A DNA stretch of 64,000 nucleotides from Brevundimonas sp. UBA5713 (lineage in GTDB: Bacteria > Pseudomonadota > Alphaproteobacteria > Caulobacterales > Caulobacteraceae). Where the stretch lies: assembly GCF_002419815.1 (NCBI RefSeq), contig NZ_DIGV01000013.1, forward strand, positions 1-64,000, written 5' to 3'. Below the pieces are notes generated by a model. It did no database searches. It was not told the DNA's origin and was given only the letters and a program-made list of their open reading frames with translations. Made by a program: the position numbers and the translations under genes. Positions 50,198 to 59,356 of this stretch are shown here, in pieces; positions within the stretch are counted from its first letter, which is position 1, and every line of letters begins with the position of its first letter.

Positions 50198-51277
50198 TTA
50201 GCCTTCGAGGTCCTGGCCTTCGTCCGGTTCGGGCGCGCCTAGCATGTCGTCGGCAATCTTGTTGGTCGATGCGCGAACAGCCTTCTCGATGGCAGCAGCC
50301 ATGTCGGGGTTGTTCTTGAGGAATTCCTTGGCGTTCTCGCGGCCCTGACCGATGCGGGTCGAGTCATAGGAGAACCACGAGCCGGACTTCTCGACGATGC
50401 CCGCCTTGACGCCCAGATCGATGATCTCGCCGATCTTGGAAATGCCCTCGCCATACATGATGTCAAAGATGACTTCGCGGAATGGCGGGGCGACCTTGTT
50501 CTTCACCACCTTCACGCGGGTGGTGTTGCCGACCACCTCGTCGCGGTTCTTGATCGCGCCGGTGCGGCGGATGTCGAGACGAACCGAGGCGTAGAATTTC
50601 AGGGCGTTACCGCCCGTGGTGGTTTCCGGCGAACCGTACATCACGCCGATCTTGTGACGGATCTGGTTGATGAACAGCACGATGCATTTCGACTTGTTGA
50701 TCGAAGCGGTCAGCTTGCGCAGAGCCTGCGACATCAGACGGGCTTGCAGGCCCGGCAGGCTGTCGCCCATTTCACCTTCGATTTCAGCGCGCGGGGTCAG
50801 GGCGGCGACGGAGTCGACCACCACGATATCCACGGCCCCCGAACGCACCAGCGTGTCGACGATTTCCAGAGCCTGTTCACCGGCGTCCGGTTGCGAGACC
50901 AGCAGGTCGTCTAGGTTCACGCCCAGCTTCTGGGCATAGACCGGATCAAGCGCGTGCTCGGCGTCCACGAAAGCGGCCACACCGCCCTTTTTCTGGATTT
51001 CAGCAACGGTGTGCAGCGCCAGCGTGGTTTTGCCCGAGGATTCCGGACCGAAGACTTCGATCACACGGCCGACCGGCAGACCGCCGATGCCCAATGCCAT
51101 ATCGAGGCCTAGCGAGCCGGTCGAAACAGATTCAATCTCGGCGACCTGACCGGCCTTGCCGAGCTTCATCACCGAGCCCTTACCAAAGGCGCGGTCGATC
51201 TGAGCGATAGCTGCCTCGAGGGCGCGTTGTTTATCGGAGTCTGCCTTAGCCACTAATTTCAATGCCGCCTGTGTCAT
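50198..51277 (-). CDS. recA: RecA recombinase
   Basis: A 359-residue RecA: MTQAALKLVAKADSDKQRAL, Walker A FGPESSGKTTLALH, VDAEHALDPVYAQKLGV, Walker B DIVVVDSVAALTPRAEIEGE, and QIRHKIGVMYGSPETTTGGN (L2). The acidic C-terminus ends PEPDEGQDLEG. ATG at 51277 is chosen over upstream in-frame codons because the conserved N-terminus begins there. LexA-type boxes (51389-51403) lie in its promoter. Divergent from the GNAT-nitrilase gene. Confidence 0.99.
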   Translation of the reverse strand: MTQAALKLVAKADSDKQRALEAAIAQIDRAFGKGSVMKLGKAGQVAEIESVSTGSLGLDMALGIGGLPVGRVIEVFGPESSGKTTLALHTVAEIQKKGGVAAFVDAEHALDPVYAQKLGVNLDDLLVSQPDAGEQALEIVDTLVRSGAVDIVVVDSVAALTPRAEIEGEMGDSLPGLQARLMSQALRKLTASINKSKCIVLFINQIRHKIGVMYGSPETTTGGNALKFYASVRLDIRRTGAIKNRDEVVGNTTRVKVVKNKVAPPFREVIFDIMYGEGISKIGEIIDLGVKAGIVEKSGSWFSYDSTRIGQGRENAKEFLKNNPDMAAAIEKAVRASTNKIADDMLGAPEPDEGQDLEG

Positions 51278-51388
51278 TGGTTTGATCTCTCCCATGCCAT
51301 GATTCATGGCCAGATTCCCGTAGGACCTTGGGAGAGACCCGCCAGGACCCGCTCCCTCGATGGCTGTATAGGTACATGGTTTGTTCTG

Positions 51389-51403
51389 GTTCACAAGATG
51401 TTC
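51389..51403. promoter_or_regulatory. LexA (SOS) box, GTTC-N7-GTTC
   Basis: GTTCACAAGATGTTC matches the alphaproteobacterial LexA operator. Located 112-126 bases upstream of the recA start in the divergent promoter region. Confidence 0.8.
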
Positions 51404-51421
51404 TCATGCGAAAATGAGAAC
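51400..51421. promoter_or_regulatory. Perfect dyad overlapping the LexA box
   Basis: GTTCTCAT (51400-51407) and ATGAGAAC (51414-51421) pair exactly around GCGAAA. The first arm shares its GTTC with the LexA box; a second LexA contact or another repressor site is possible. Confidence 0.6.
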
Positions 51422-51495
51422 AAAGTGAAAACATACGTCCGATTTTAACGTAGGTTATGATGCCACCTTTAGCCCCGACAGGCGTTAGGTCAGCC

Positions 51496-53064
51496 ATGAG
51501 CACTGACAATCTGCCTGCTTCCGATCCCGCTAAACCTGCCATTCTAACAATCCGAAATGCCCGCATGGCCGATGTGGGAGCCATCAGTGCGCTGGTGGGT
51601 CGGGTCTATAAGGACGATATTCCCTATACGGCCGGTATGCTGAGGGGGCAGATCGCCATCTATCCCGACGGCCAGCTGGTTGTGGAATATATGGGCGAGA
51701 TCGTCGGCTATGCGGCCAGTTTTCGCATCGACGAAGCCTCGGCCATGCGCGCGCACACCTGGGAAGATATCACCGGCGGTGGCTACGCCTCGCGGCATGA
51801 TCCCAATGGGGAATGGCTATACGGGATGGAGGTCTGTGTGGACCCCGCCCGCCGCCGCCTGCGAATTGGCCAACGGCTTTATGATGCCCGTCGCGAACTC
51901 TGCGAGGTGCAAAATCTGAAAGGCATCATCTTCGGGGGGCGTCTGCCGGGTCTGTCACGCCGCAAGTCGGCCTATCCCGATCCGAAGGACTATCTGGACG
52001 CGGTTACGGCGCGAAAGATGAATGATCCTGTTGTCGCCTTCCACATCCGTTCGGGTTTTGAGCCGATCGGAGTGCTGCGCGGCTATCTGCCGACCGATAA
52101 GCAGTCGCTGGGCCATGCGTCGCACATGGTGTGGCGCAACCCGTATTTTATCGAGGACACCGGCAAGGGCGCAGCCTTTACCACCAAGGAGGCGGTGCGC
52201 GTGGCCACGGTCCAGTTGCAGATGCGCAAGGTCGAGAGCTTCGATGAATACATGTCCAACATCGAGTATTTCGTCGATGTGGTCTCGGATTATCGGGCGG
52301 ACTTCGTCGTGTTCCCCGAGCTTTTCACGCTTCAGCTCTTGTCCTTGGAGCCCAAGAAGCTGACGCCGGTGGAATCCATCGAGCACCTGACCCGCTATAC
52401 GCCACGCTTTGTGGAGGCCATGCGCAAGCTGGCGGTCAGCTATAACGTCAACATCATCGGGGGGTCACACCCGACGCGCACGGACGATGGTGACATCCAG
52501 AATGTGGCCTATGTGTTCCTGCGTGATGGCTCGGTCCACGAGCAGGAGAAACTGCATCCCACGCCCAACGAGCGCCACTGGTGGAACATCAAGGGCGGGG
52601 ATCGCGTGCATGCCATCCCGACCGACTGTGGTCCGATCGGGGTGATGATCTGCTATGATTCAGAGTTCCCCGAGATCGCCCGACGCATGGTGGACGAAGG
52701 GGCGCGTATCCTTTTCGTGCCGTTCTGCACCGACAACCGTCAGGGCTATCTACGGGTGAGATACTGCGGTCAGGCCCGGGCGATCGAGAACCAGTGCTAT
52801 GTTGTTCTGTCCGGCAATGTCGGCAATCTGCCGAACGTCGAAAATATGGACATCCAGTACGCCCAGTCCTGCATTCTGACGCCGTGCGATTTCCCGTTCG
52901 CGCGTGATGGCATTGCCGCCGAGGCGACCGAGAATGTGGAGACGGTGACGGTGGCCGACCTTGATCTGTCCGATCTGGCCTGGGCGCGGGCACAAGGCAC
53001 GGTCAAGAACCTGCGTGATCGCCGCTTCGATCTATACAAGACCGTGTGGACGGACGGCGGCTGA
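51496..53064 (+). CDS. GNAT acetyltransferase-carbon/nitrogen hydrolase fusion
   Basis: A 522-residue protein. Residues 15-210 are a GNAT domain (LVVEYMGEIVGYAASFRIDE, VDPARRRLRIGQRLYDARRE). Residues 235-515 are a nitrilase-superfamily hydrolase with the catalytic triad E in DFVVFPELFTLQLL, K in EQEKLHPTPNERHW and C in IGVMICYDSEFPEIARRM. Such fusions occur in many bacteria; substrate unknown. It is divergent from recA and might share its LexA-controlled region. Start at 51496 begins the conserved protein. Confidence 0.9.
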   Translation: MSTDNLPASDPAKPAILTIRNARMADVGAISALVGRVYKDDIPYTAGMLRGQIAIYPDGQLVVEYMGEIVGYAASFRIDEASAMRAHTWEDITGGGYASRHDPNGEWLYGMEVCVDPARRRLRIGQRLYDARRELCEVQNLKGIIFGGRLPGLSRRKSAYPDPKDYLDAVTARKMNDPVVAFHIRSGFEPIGVLRGYLPTDKQSLGHASHMVWRNPYFIEDTGKGAAFTTKEAVRVATVQLQMRKVESFDEYMSNIEYFVDVVSDYRADFVVFPELFTLQLLSLEPKKLTPVESIEHLTRYTPRFVEAMRKLAVSYNVNIIGGSHPTRTDDGDIQNVAYVFLRDGSVHEQEKLHPTPNERHWWNIKGGDRVHAIPTDCGPIGVMICYDSEFPEIARRMVDEGARILFVPFCTDNRQGYLRVRYCGQARAIENQCYVVLSGNVGNLPNVENMDIQYAQSCILTPCDFPFARDGIAAEATENVETVTVADLDLSDLAWARAQGTVKNLRDRRFDLYKTVWTDGG

Positions 53065-53068
53065 GCCG

Positions 53069-54088
53069 TCAGTTCTCTCCGTAGAAGTTGCAGTACCAGT
53101 CCACGAACCGGCCAACGCCTTCCTCTACCGGTGTAGAGGGGGCGTAGCCGAGGGCGGACAGGGTCGCCGATACATCTGCGGCGGTGTCCACCACATCGCC
53201 ATCCTGCATCGGCATCAGGTTCAATCGCGCCTTGCGACCCAGTTTATGCTCCAGCACTTCGATGTAGCGCATCAGGGGCACCGGCTGGCCCGCGCCGAGG
53301 TTCAGGATGCGCCATGGGGCAACGCCGCTGGTCGAGGGATCGGGCGCGGCGGGCTTCCACGCGGGATCGACCGTGGCAGGCTGGTCCAATGCCGCCACCA
53401 CCCCCGTGACGATGTCGTCCACATAGGTGAAATCGCGACTCATATGACCCTCGCCATACACCTCGATGGGTTCGTCTCTGAGAATGGCGCGGGTGAATTT
53501 GAACAGCGCCATATCCGGCCTGCCCCACGGGCCATAGACTGTGAAGAAGCGCAGGCCCGTCATCGGTATGCCGAACAGATGGGCATAGGCGTGGGCCATG
53601 GCCTCATTGGCCAGCTTGGTCGCGGCATACAGCGTCAGCGGATGGCTGGCCCCGTCTGATGGCGCGAAGGGCAGCTTGCCATTGGCCCCATAGGCCGAGC
53701 TGGTCGAGGCATACACCAGATGCTGGCAGCCGACGGCCCGCGCGCCCTCGATGATCGACAAAAAGCCGGTGACGTTCGAGCCCACATAGGTGTCGGGTGC
53801 CTCCAAGCTGTAACGCACGCCTGCCTGTGCGCCCAGATGGACGATGCGGCACGGGCGTTCGGTCTCGAACACGGCCAGCACGGCGGCCTTGTCAGCCAGA
53901 TCCAGCGTGTAGTGCTGATAGTTCGGATGGGCTGTCAGCTGCGCCAGTCGCGCCTGTTTCAGCGCGGGATCATAATAGGCGTTCAGATTGTCGATCCCGA
54001 CCACCCGCTCTCCGCGCGCCAGCAGCCGCTGGGCGGTATGAAAGCCGATGAAGCCGGCAGAGCCTGTGACGAGGACGGGATCGGACAT
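53069..54088 (-). CDS. NAD-dependent sugar epimerase, UDP-glucuronate 4-epimerase-like
   Basis: A 339-residue extended SDR enzyme. NAD motif VLVTGSAGFIGFHTAQRLLA; NAYYDPALKQARLAQL; catalytic S/Y/K in YASTSSAYGANGKLPF and YAATKLANEAMAHAY; sugar-binding RFFTVYGPWGRPDMALFKFT. The VYGPWGRPDMA and DNLNAYYD features point to the UDP-glucuronate 4-epimerase/LpsL group, which supplies UDP-galacturonate for lipopolysaccharide or capsule. It is next to a methyltransferase gene on the same strand. Confidence 0.9.
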   Translation of the reverse strand: MSDPVLVTGSAGFIGFHTAQRLLARGERVVGIDNLNAYYDPALKQARLAQLTAHPNYQHYTLDLADKAAVLAVFETERPCRIVHLGAQAGVRYSLEAPDTYVGSNVTGFLSIIEGARAVGCQHLVYASTSSAYGANGKLPFAPSDGASHPLTLYAATKLANEAMAHAYAHLFGIPMTGLRFFTVYGPWGRPDMALFKFTRAILRDEPIEVYGEGHMSRDFTYVDDIVTGVVAALDQPATVDPAWKPAAPDPSTSGVAPWRILNLGAGQPVPLMRYIEVLEHKLGRKARLNLMPMQDGDVVDTAADVSATLSALGYAPSTPVEEGVGRFVDWYCNFYGEN

Positions 54089-54130
54089 GGCCTTAGCGAT
54101 AATCCGCCGCGCCGCCCGATGCCAGCGCTT

Positions 54131-54811
54131 CTATGATCTAACGGCGATCAGGGATTTGGTCAGCGGCCCGACCTTTTCGTCATGGTGGACTGCATCGGGG
54201 TAGAGGAAGCGGAACTGGGTCTTGTCCAGCAGGCGGGCGTGCTGGACATCGCGCATGGCGGCTCCGACATCGGCGGCCTTTTGCGAAAAGCCATGGCTGC
54301 GACGCATGAGGGCGCGAGCGCGGCTCTGCTCGCTCTTCCAGTGGAAGAACAGGCTGGAAAAATGCGGCTCGACGGGAAACCAGAAATAGGGGGTCTGGAC
54401 ATAATAGCGCGGAGCCAGACGGCGACATTCCTTGGCAAAGGCCTCCATCCGGACCCAGTCGCCGACATGCTCGATCACCGAGTTGGAATGGACCAGATCA
54501 AAGCTGTTGTCGCCATAGTAGGGCAGGTCGGTCGCATCGCCGTCCACCACGGTGAACAGGGTCTGATCCCACACATCATCCACGCCGCCGGGGTTCACCA
54601 AGGTGATGTGAACCCGACAGCGCTTCAGCAGGTCGAGGTCGAACAGGTGCCAATAGCTGGCCTCGCCGCCCAGATCGATGATGGAGACCGCACCCTTTTC
54701 GGCATGAATGGTCTCGATCAGTTCGACCACGCGGCGGCTGCGCGCGCGGCGAAAGCGCGACACCAGAGAGTTCGGGTCGCTGTTGTCCTGAAGGGCGTGG
54801 ATCAGTTTCAT
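54131..54811 (-). CDS. SAM-dependent methyltransferase (class I-like)
   Basis: A 226-residue protein. Motif I-like SIIDLGGEASYWHLFDLDLL, then ITLVNPGG, DGDATDLPYYGDNSFDLVHS (acidic post-I and motif II) and SNSVIEHVGDWVRMEAFAKE fit the class I fold. The C-terminal half (RYYVQTPYFWFPVEPHFSSL) is seen in glycan-associated methyltransferases. Lies 42 bases upstream of the epimerase gene on the same strand, so it may act on a surface sugar; substrate unproven. Confidence 0.82.
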   Translation of the reverse strand: MKLIHALQDNSDPNSLVSRFRRARSRRVVELIETIHAEKGAVSIIDLGGEASYWHLFDLDLLKRCRVHITLVNPGGVDDVWDQTLFTVVDGDATDLPYYGDNSFDLVHSNSVIEHVGDWVRMEAFAKECRRLAPRYYVQTPYFWFPVEPHFSSLFFHWKSEQSRARALMRRSHGFSQKAADVGAAMRDVQHARLLDKTQFRFLYPDAVHHDEKVGPLTKSLIAVRS

Positions 54812-54862
54812 CCCGCCTGCATGACATAGCGACGCTACCTGACGGTTAAGCTTGGACCGGTA

Positions 54863-56746
54863 TCAGGGTAAATTTTCCTGAACCACAGGGGCGGGTTCGA
54901 TCAGGCGTGATGCTCCCATCGTGCCGCCTGCTGCCAGCAGCAGAACCAGCGCCGCGCCGGTCAGGACGTGGTCGCTGTGGGCTGTGACCAAGGGACGAAG
55001 GGTCAGCAACACCAACAGACCGATCAGGGCCAAGACTCCGGCCAGGGTGATGCCAATGCCGAGGAAGACGAAATGGCCCATGGCCATCAGCCACGCGCCC
55101 CCGATAACCGTACCCAGCGCGGGCGCGGCTACGGCGCGCAGATCGGTGAGCTGCGGCGAAAGCAGAGCCGTGACCAACGCCACCAGACTGCCCAGAAGCA
55201 ACGGCCATGTGAAGATCAGCGCCGCCTCGGGCACAGCCGTCTGGGCTGCACAGCCTGCCACGAAAACCAATGCCAACAGGCCCAACCAGCTGCCCCAAAC
55301 CGTGCGGGCCATGGCACCGGGCCACAGCGACAGTACTGCCGCTATGGCCGCGGGTATCAGGAACATGAGCGTCTGCTCTTGCGTAAAGGCTAGCACGCAG
55401 CCTATGGCGGCCAACGTGTAGCCAAAGATGCGGCGACGGCGCAGGCGCACGCCCGACATCAGTAAAAGAGCCAGCGCGACCACAGCCATAGCCGCGCCTC
55501 CCTCCATCCACGGCAGGCGGCGCAGTTGGGTGTAATAGGCCTCGGAAGAAGACAGTCGGTCACCTGCCGGTCCGGCCAACAGCGCCAAGGTCTGAAGCAG
55601 CACAAAGCCCGCTGTCAGGAACCACACACCGTCCAACACGCCCTGAAAGATGTGCAGCGGGCGAAGCCCTGCGCGGCGAGAGGCAATCCACACCGTGCTC
55701 GCAATGGCCAGCAGGCTGATCCCCAGAATAACCCAGCCGCCCCATAGCGGATGGCTGACAATCACGCGACCAAACACATCGGCATAGACACGATTGGTAC
55801 CGCCTTGCGGCAACTCGTGCAGATGCATCAGCCGGTCGGCCATTTCCAATGTCTGGGAGCCGATGTGCTGAAGCGCGCCGAGGTCGAGATTGTCGGGCGT
55901 GGAATCATGGGCGTGGTACTGGGCGGCGCGGCCGATGAAGGCGAAATTCATGCCCGCCATGTCACGCTCGCGCGCATGGGTGAAGTCGGTGCCGTTCGGC
56001 ATCTGCTCGTACATAAAGACGGCCAGCGAGGTGGCCATCACCCCGCCATCGGCCTTCATCGCCACAGGGGCAAAGGCGCGGATGGTCGGACCATCTCCAC
56101 GTCCCGTTTCGAACATGGCGGCACGGCCCCCGCCGCCACGCGCTTCCAGGTTGATGATGAAGCCGACCTCTTTGGCCAGAGGATGCTCTTCGAAGAAGAC
56201 CCGCGCGCCTTCCAGACCGATCTCCTCGGCATCGGTGAACACCACCACCAGATCACGGCGCAAAGCATCACGGGCATCCAGTGCGCGGACAGTCTCCAGA
56301 ATGGCGGCCACGCCTGTGCTGTCATCGGCCGCCCCCGGCGATCCGACCACGGTGTCATAGTGCGCCATCAACATCAGCGGGGGTTGGTTCGGGTCCATGC
56401 CGGAGCGGACGGCGACGATGTTGGTGGCTTCGAAGTCGGCGGCCTCGGGCGTACCGCCCGCGCGCTGCAGGCGCTGGACGGCGCGAAGGGTCAGCGGGCC
56501 GGACTGTTCGCTGACCTGAAAGCCCAGCGTGGTCAGGCGCTGCTTCAGATAGTTGCGCACCCGCACATGCTCCTCGGAGCCCAGCGGGTGGGGGGCCTTG
56601 GCAATCTCGCGGATGTCCACCATGGCGCGATGGGCGGAAAAGTCGGTGGCGGGCGCATCCAGCGGTCGGGGGCTCGGGGACTGGGTTGTCAGTATCGCCA
56701 GCGCAAAGGCCAGAACCAAGGACGCCAAAAGAGCCGCTAGCCGCAT
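54863..56746 (-). CDS. M28 family metallopeptidase with C-terminal membrane helices
   Basis: A 627-residue protein: N-terminal signal/anchor (MRLAALLASLVLAFALAILT), then an M28 aminopeptidase-like domain with zinc ligands in LMAHYDTVVGSPGAADDSTG, VFTDAEEIGLEGARVFFEEH and YHAHDSTPDNLDLGALQHIG. The second half has about eight helices (WGGWVILGISLLAIASTVWI, GFVLLQTLALLAGPA and others). GGAGAGGTGGA precedes the ATG at 56746. Encoded alone. The TM half after the peptidase domain is like yeast-type and other bacterial M28 membrane peptidases. Confidence 0.88.
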   Translation of the reverse strand: MRLAALLASLVLAFALAILTTQSPSPRPLDAPATDFSAHRAMVDIREIAKAPHPLGSEEHVRVRNYLKQRLTTLGFQVSEQSGPLTLRAVQRLQRAGGTPEAADFEATNIVAVRSGMDPNQPPLMLMAHYDTVVGSPGAADDSTGVAAILETVRALDARDALRRDLVVVFTDAEEIGLEGARVFFEEHPLAKEVGFIINLEARGGGGRAAMFETGRGDGPTIRAFAPVAMKADGGVMATSLAVFMYEQMPNGTDFTHARERDMAGMNFAFIGRAAQYHAHDSTPDNLDLGALQHIGSQTLEMADRLMHLHELPQGGTNRVYADVFGRVIVSHPLWGGWVILGISLLAIASTVWIASRRAGLRPLHIFQGVLDGVWFLTAGFVLLQTLALLAGPAGDRLSSSEAYYTQLRRLPWMEGGAAMAVVALALLLMSGVRLRRRRIFGYTLAAIGCVLAFTQEQTLMFLIPAAIAAVLSLWPGAMARTVWGSWLGLLALVFVAGCAAQTAVPEAALIFTWPLLLGSLVALVTALLSPQLTDLRAVAAPALGTVIGGAWLMAMGHFVFLGIGITLAGVLALIGLLVLLTLRPLVTAHSDHVLTGAALVLLLAAGGTMGASRLIEPAPVVQENLP

Positions 56747-56799
56747 TCCACCTCTCCGTGTTGGGTCTATAGGAGAGCGACGGTATGCGAATAGCAAGA

Positions 56800-56833
56800 G
56801 GGCGGCGAAGTTTCCCTCGCCGCCCTCTGTTTC
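56800..56833 (-). terminator. Terminator after the TonB receptor gene
   Basis: AGAGGGCGGCGA / TCGCCGCCCTCT hairpin in the gap between receptor stop and M28 gene start; T-tract on the minus strand is short. Confidence 0.65.
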
Positions 56834-56851
56834 AGCTGATCCTGTTACGGA

Positions 56852-59080
56852 TCAGAAGCGCTTGGAAACCTCGATGCCGTACATGCGCGGCTCGTTCACA
56901 AACACCGTCAGGTTGTTGAAGTCGATGGCACCGATGATGTTGTCCTCATCGGTGATGTTGCGAACATAGGCCGCTGCTTCCAGACCACGGCTCAGGTCAC
57001 GCCAGCCTGCGCGCAGGCCGCCTTCGAACTGGGTGCCGAACTGGAATTCCTTGGATTCATACAGGAACAGGTTGGTGTCCTTCTGCATGACCCAGTCGGT
57101 GGCGGCGAACAGTTCCTGATCGTTGCCGATCGAACGGACGTACGACAGGGTGAAGTTACCCGAGTATTCCGGAGCGTTCGGGAACGGATTGCCGTTTATC
57201 GCTGCACGATCGGTGCCGTTCACGTTCTGGATCGGATCAGTGATGGTGCACAGGTGGTTGCCGCAGATGGCGACCAGCAGGTCCTTGTCCTTGATCTCGG
57301 TCTTGTTCCAGGCGAAGCCACCAGCGACGGTGAAGCCAGCGCCCAGATAGACGTCGCCGTCGATCTCGATACCCTTGCCTTCGCCCTTCTTGGCGTTCAG
57401 CAGGCGGTTCGAGTTGTCGATGCCGCCGATGGCGGTGAACTGCATGTCGTCCACTTCATAGAAGTAGGCGGTGGCGTTCAGGCGTGCGCGGCCATCCCAT
57501 AGGCGAGCCTTGAAGCCAGCCTCATAGGACATGGCGGTCTCGGAGTCGGCGGTGGTCAGAACCGGCAGGTTACGGCCCTGGATCGACGGACCACGGTAAC
57601 CGTGGGCGATACGGGCGAACAGGTTCCAGCTCGGGTTCACTTCATACAGGGCGCTGACGTCCCACGAGACTTGCTCGTCGGCGACGTCGATCTGGCCGGT
57701 GCCCGGAGCGCCGATGGTGATCGTGCCGTTATAGGTACGCTCGTCTTCGGTGTAGCGCAGGCCGCCGGTCAGCTTCAGGGCTTCGGTCAGCTGGTAGTTG
57801 GCTTGACCGAAGACCGACCACGATTCCGACTTCTGAACGATGTCGGTCTGCTTGGTCGGGGTCAGGTTGCCGGTGCCGTTGTAGGTGTTCGAGACCAGAT
57901 TGAAACGGTCGTTGAACATGAAGGCGCCAACCTGCCAGTTCAGGCGGTTGTCACCGTTCGAAGCCAGACGCAGCTCGAAGGTGTTTTGCACCAGATCCGA
58001 GTTGTTCGTGCCGCTTTCGACAGCAAACGGGGTGCGATAGGGCTGACCCGCCACGGCTGCGCCGGAAACGCCGCCGTCGATGTCGCCATTGCCCATCGAC
58101 TCGCCTTGGTACGAGCCCACGACGCCGGTCAGGGTCATGGTGCCGAAGTCATAGGCGACTTGCAGCGACTGGGACTGGGTGTCCTGCTTTTGGAAGTTGT
58201 TCCGGCCACCGTCGTAATAGACGGTTTCGCGGTCGTAGTTGTCGTTGAGTTCGTTCGAACCCTTGGTCAGGGCGTTGGCGCGGTTCAGCGTGCCGGTGCC
58301 GGCATAGTCACGGAACTGCAGGGTGCCGAGGACCGACAGGCGCTCGTTCGGGGTCCAGGCCAGATGGCCGCGGATGGCGCGGTCTTCGAAATTGCCCAGC
58401 TCGTCGCCGTTCGGGTTGGCGAAGTCGGCGTCATAGGCGTTGTTGACCCAGTCGTCGCGGTGGTTCAGCAGGCCGGCCAGACGCAGCGACACGGTTTCGG
58501 TCAGCGGCAGGGTGACGCCGGTCTCGGCACGGATCGACCCATAGTTACCAGCGGCGATCTTGCCGAAGCCTTCGAACTCGGTGCCCGGCTTGACGGTGTC
58601 GACCTTGACCACACCGGCAGGGGTGTTGCGGCCAAACAGGGTGCCTTGCGGACCGCGCAGAACTTCCATCTGTTTGATGTCAAACAGCGGGAAACCCTTC
58701 AGGTAGACGCTTTCCAGAACCACGTCGTCCATGACGACCGATACCGGCTGCGAGGCGGTGAAGTCGAAATCGACGTTGCCATAGCCGCGGATGTAGAAGC
58801 GCGGCGCATAGCGGCCGTTCGAGCTTTCGACCTGCAGGCTGGGCACGCGACCGGCCAGAGCCAGAATGTCGGCACCGCCAGCGTTCACAGCTTCCAGAGT
58901 TTCGATGTTCATCGCGGTGACGGCGAACGGCACGTCACGGATGCTTTCGCTGCGGCGCTGGGCGGTGACGACGATGTCGCCAACCGAGGCAGCTTCGTCA
59001 GCAGTCTGAGCAAAAGCCGGCGTTGCCAGCAGGAGGGCCAGGGTGCTGGCCGACACGGCGAGGGCGGAAATGCGCTTCAT
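56852..59080 (-). CDS. TonB-dependent outer-membrane receptor
   Basis: A 742-residue barrel protein with signal ISALAVSASTLALLLATPAF. TonB-box-like VGDIVVTAQRR, plug region ALAGRVPSLQVESSNGRYAP, EVLRGPQGTLFGRNTPAGVV and a C-terminal barrel ending in VNEPRMYGIEVSKRF with terminal phenylalanine. It resembles the many uncharacterised Caulobacter/Sphingomonas receptors; the ligand is unknown. Start at 59080 marks the signal peptide. Divergent from the metallophosphatase gene. Confidence 0.93.
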   Translation of the reverse strand: MKRISALAVSASTLALLLATPAFAQTADEAASVGDIVVTAQRRSESIRDVPFAVTAMNIETLEAVNAGGADILALAGRVPSLQVESSNGRYAPRFYIRGYGNVDFDFTASQPVSVVMDDVVLESVYLKGFPLFDIKQMEVLRGPQGTLFGRNTPAGVVKVDTVKPGTEFEGFGKIAAGNYGSIRAETGVTLPLTETVSLRLAGLLNHRDDWVNNAYDADFANPNGDELGNFEDRAIRGHLAWTPNERLSVLGTLQFRDYAGTGTLNRANALTKGSNELNDNYDRETVYYDGGRNNFQKQDTQSQSLQVAYDFGTMTLTGVVGSYQGESMGNGDIDGGVSGAAVAGQPYRTPFAVESGTNNSDLVQNTFELRLASNGDNRLNWQVGAFMFNDRFNLVSNTYNGTGNLTPTKQTDIVQKSESWSVFGQANYQLTEALKLTGGLRYTEDERTYNGTITIGAPGTGQIDVADEQVSWDVSALYEVNPSWNLFARIAHGYRGPSIQGRNLPVLTTADSETAMSYEAGFKARLWDGRARLNATAYFYEVDDMQFTAIGGIDNSNRLLNAKKGEGKGIEIDGDVYLGAGFTVAGGFAWNKTEIKDKDLLVAICGNHLCTITDPIQNVNGTDRAAINGNPFPNAPEYSGNFTLSYVRSIGNDQELFAATDWVMQKDTNLFLYESKEFQFGTQFEGGLRAGWRDLSRGLEAAAYVRNITDEDNIIGAIDFNNLTVFVNEPRMYGIEVSKRF

Positions 59081-59356
59081 TCTAAGATCCCCGATGGAAT
59101 GATGCGGCGACGCCATAATCCCTGTGCGCGCCCTAAGCCAGACAGGAAACAGTGGTATTCGATGAACTATTTATGACGTCGCCACAGTCATCGAAATTTT
59201 AGCTGTGTTACGGATTATTTAGTCAGTGTTGATGCAGATTGACGGAAGATCGCCACAATTTTTGCCAAATTGGATTGGCCCTTTCCTGAAGGCCTCCCAA
59301 CAGCCATGATCCGGCCCGTTTTCGGGGCCTCCCCGTCATGTGAAGCCACAGCGCCA

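Noticed and set aside
57602..59176. 524-codon plus-strand frame opposite the TonB receptor
   Set aside because: Antisense shadow of a clear receptor gene.
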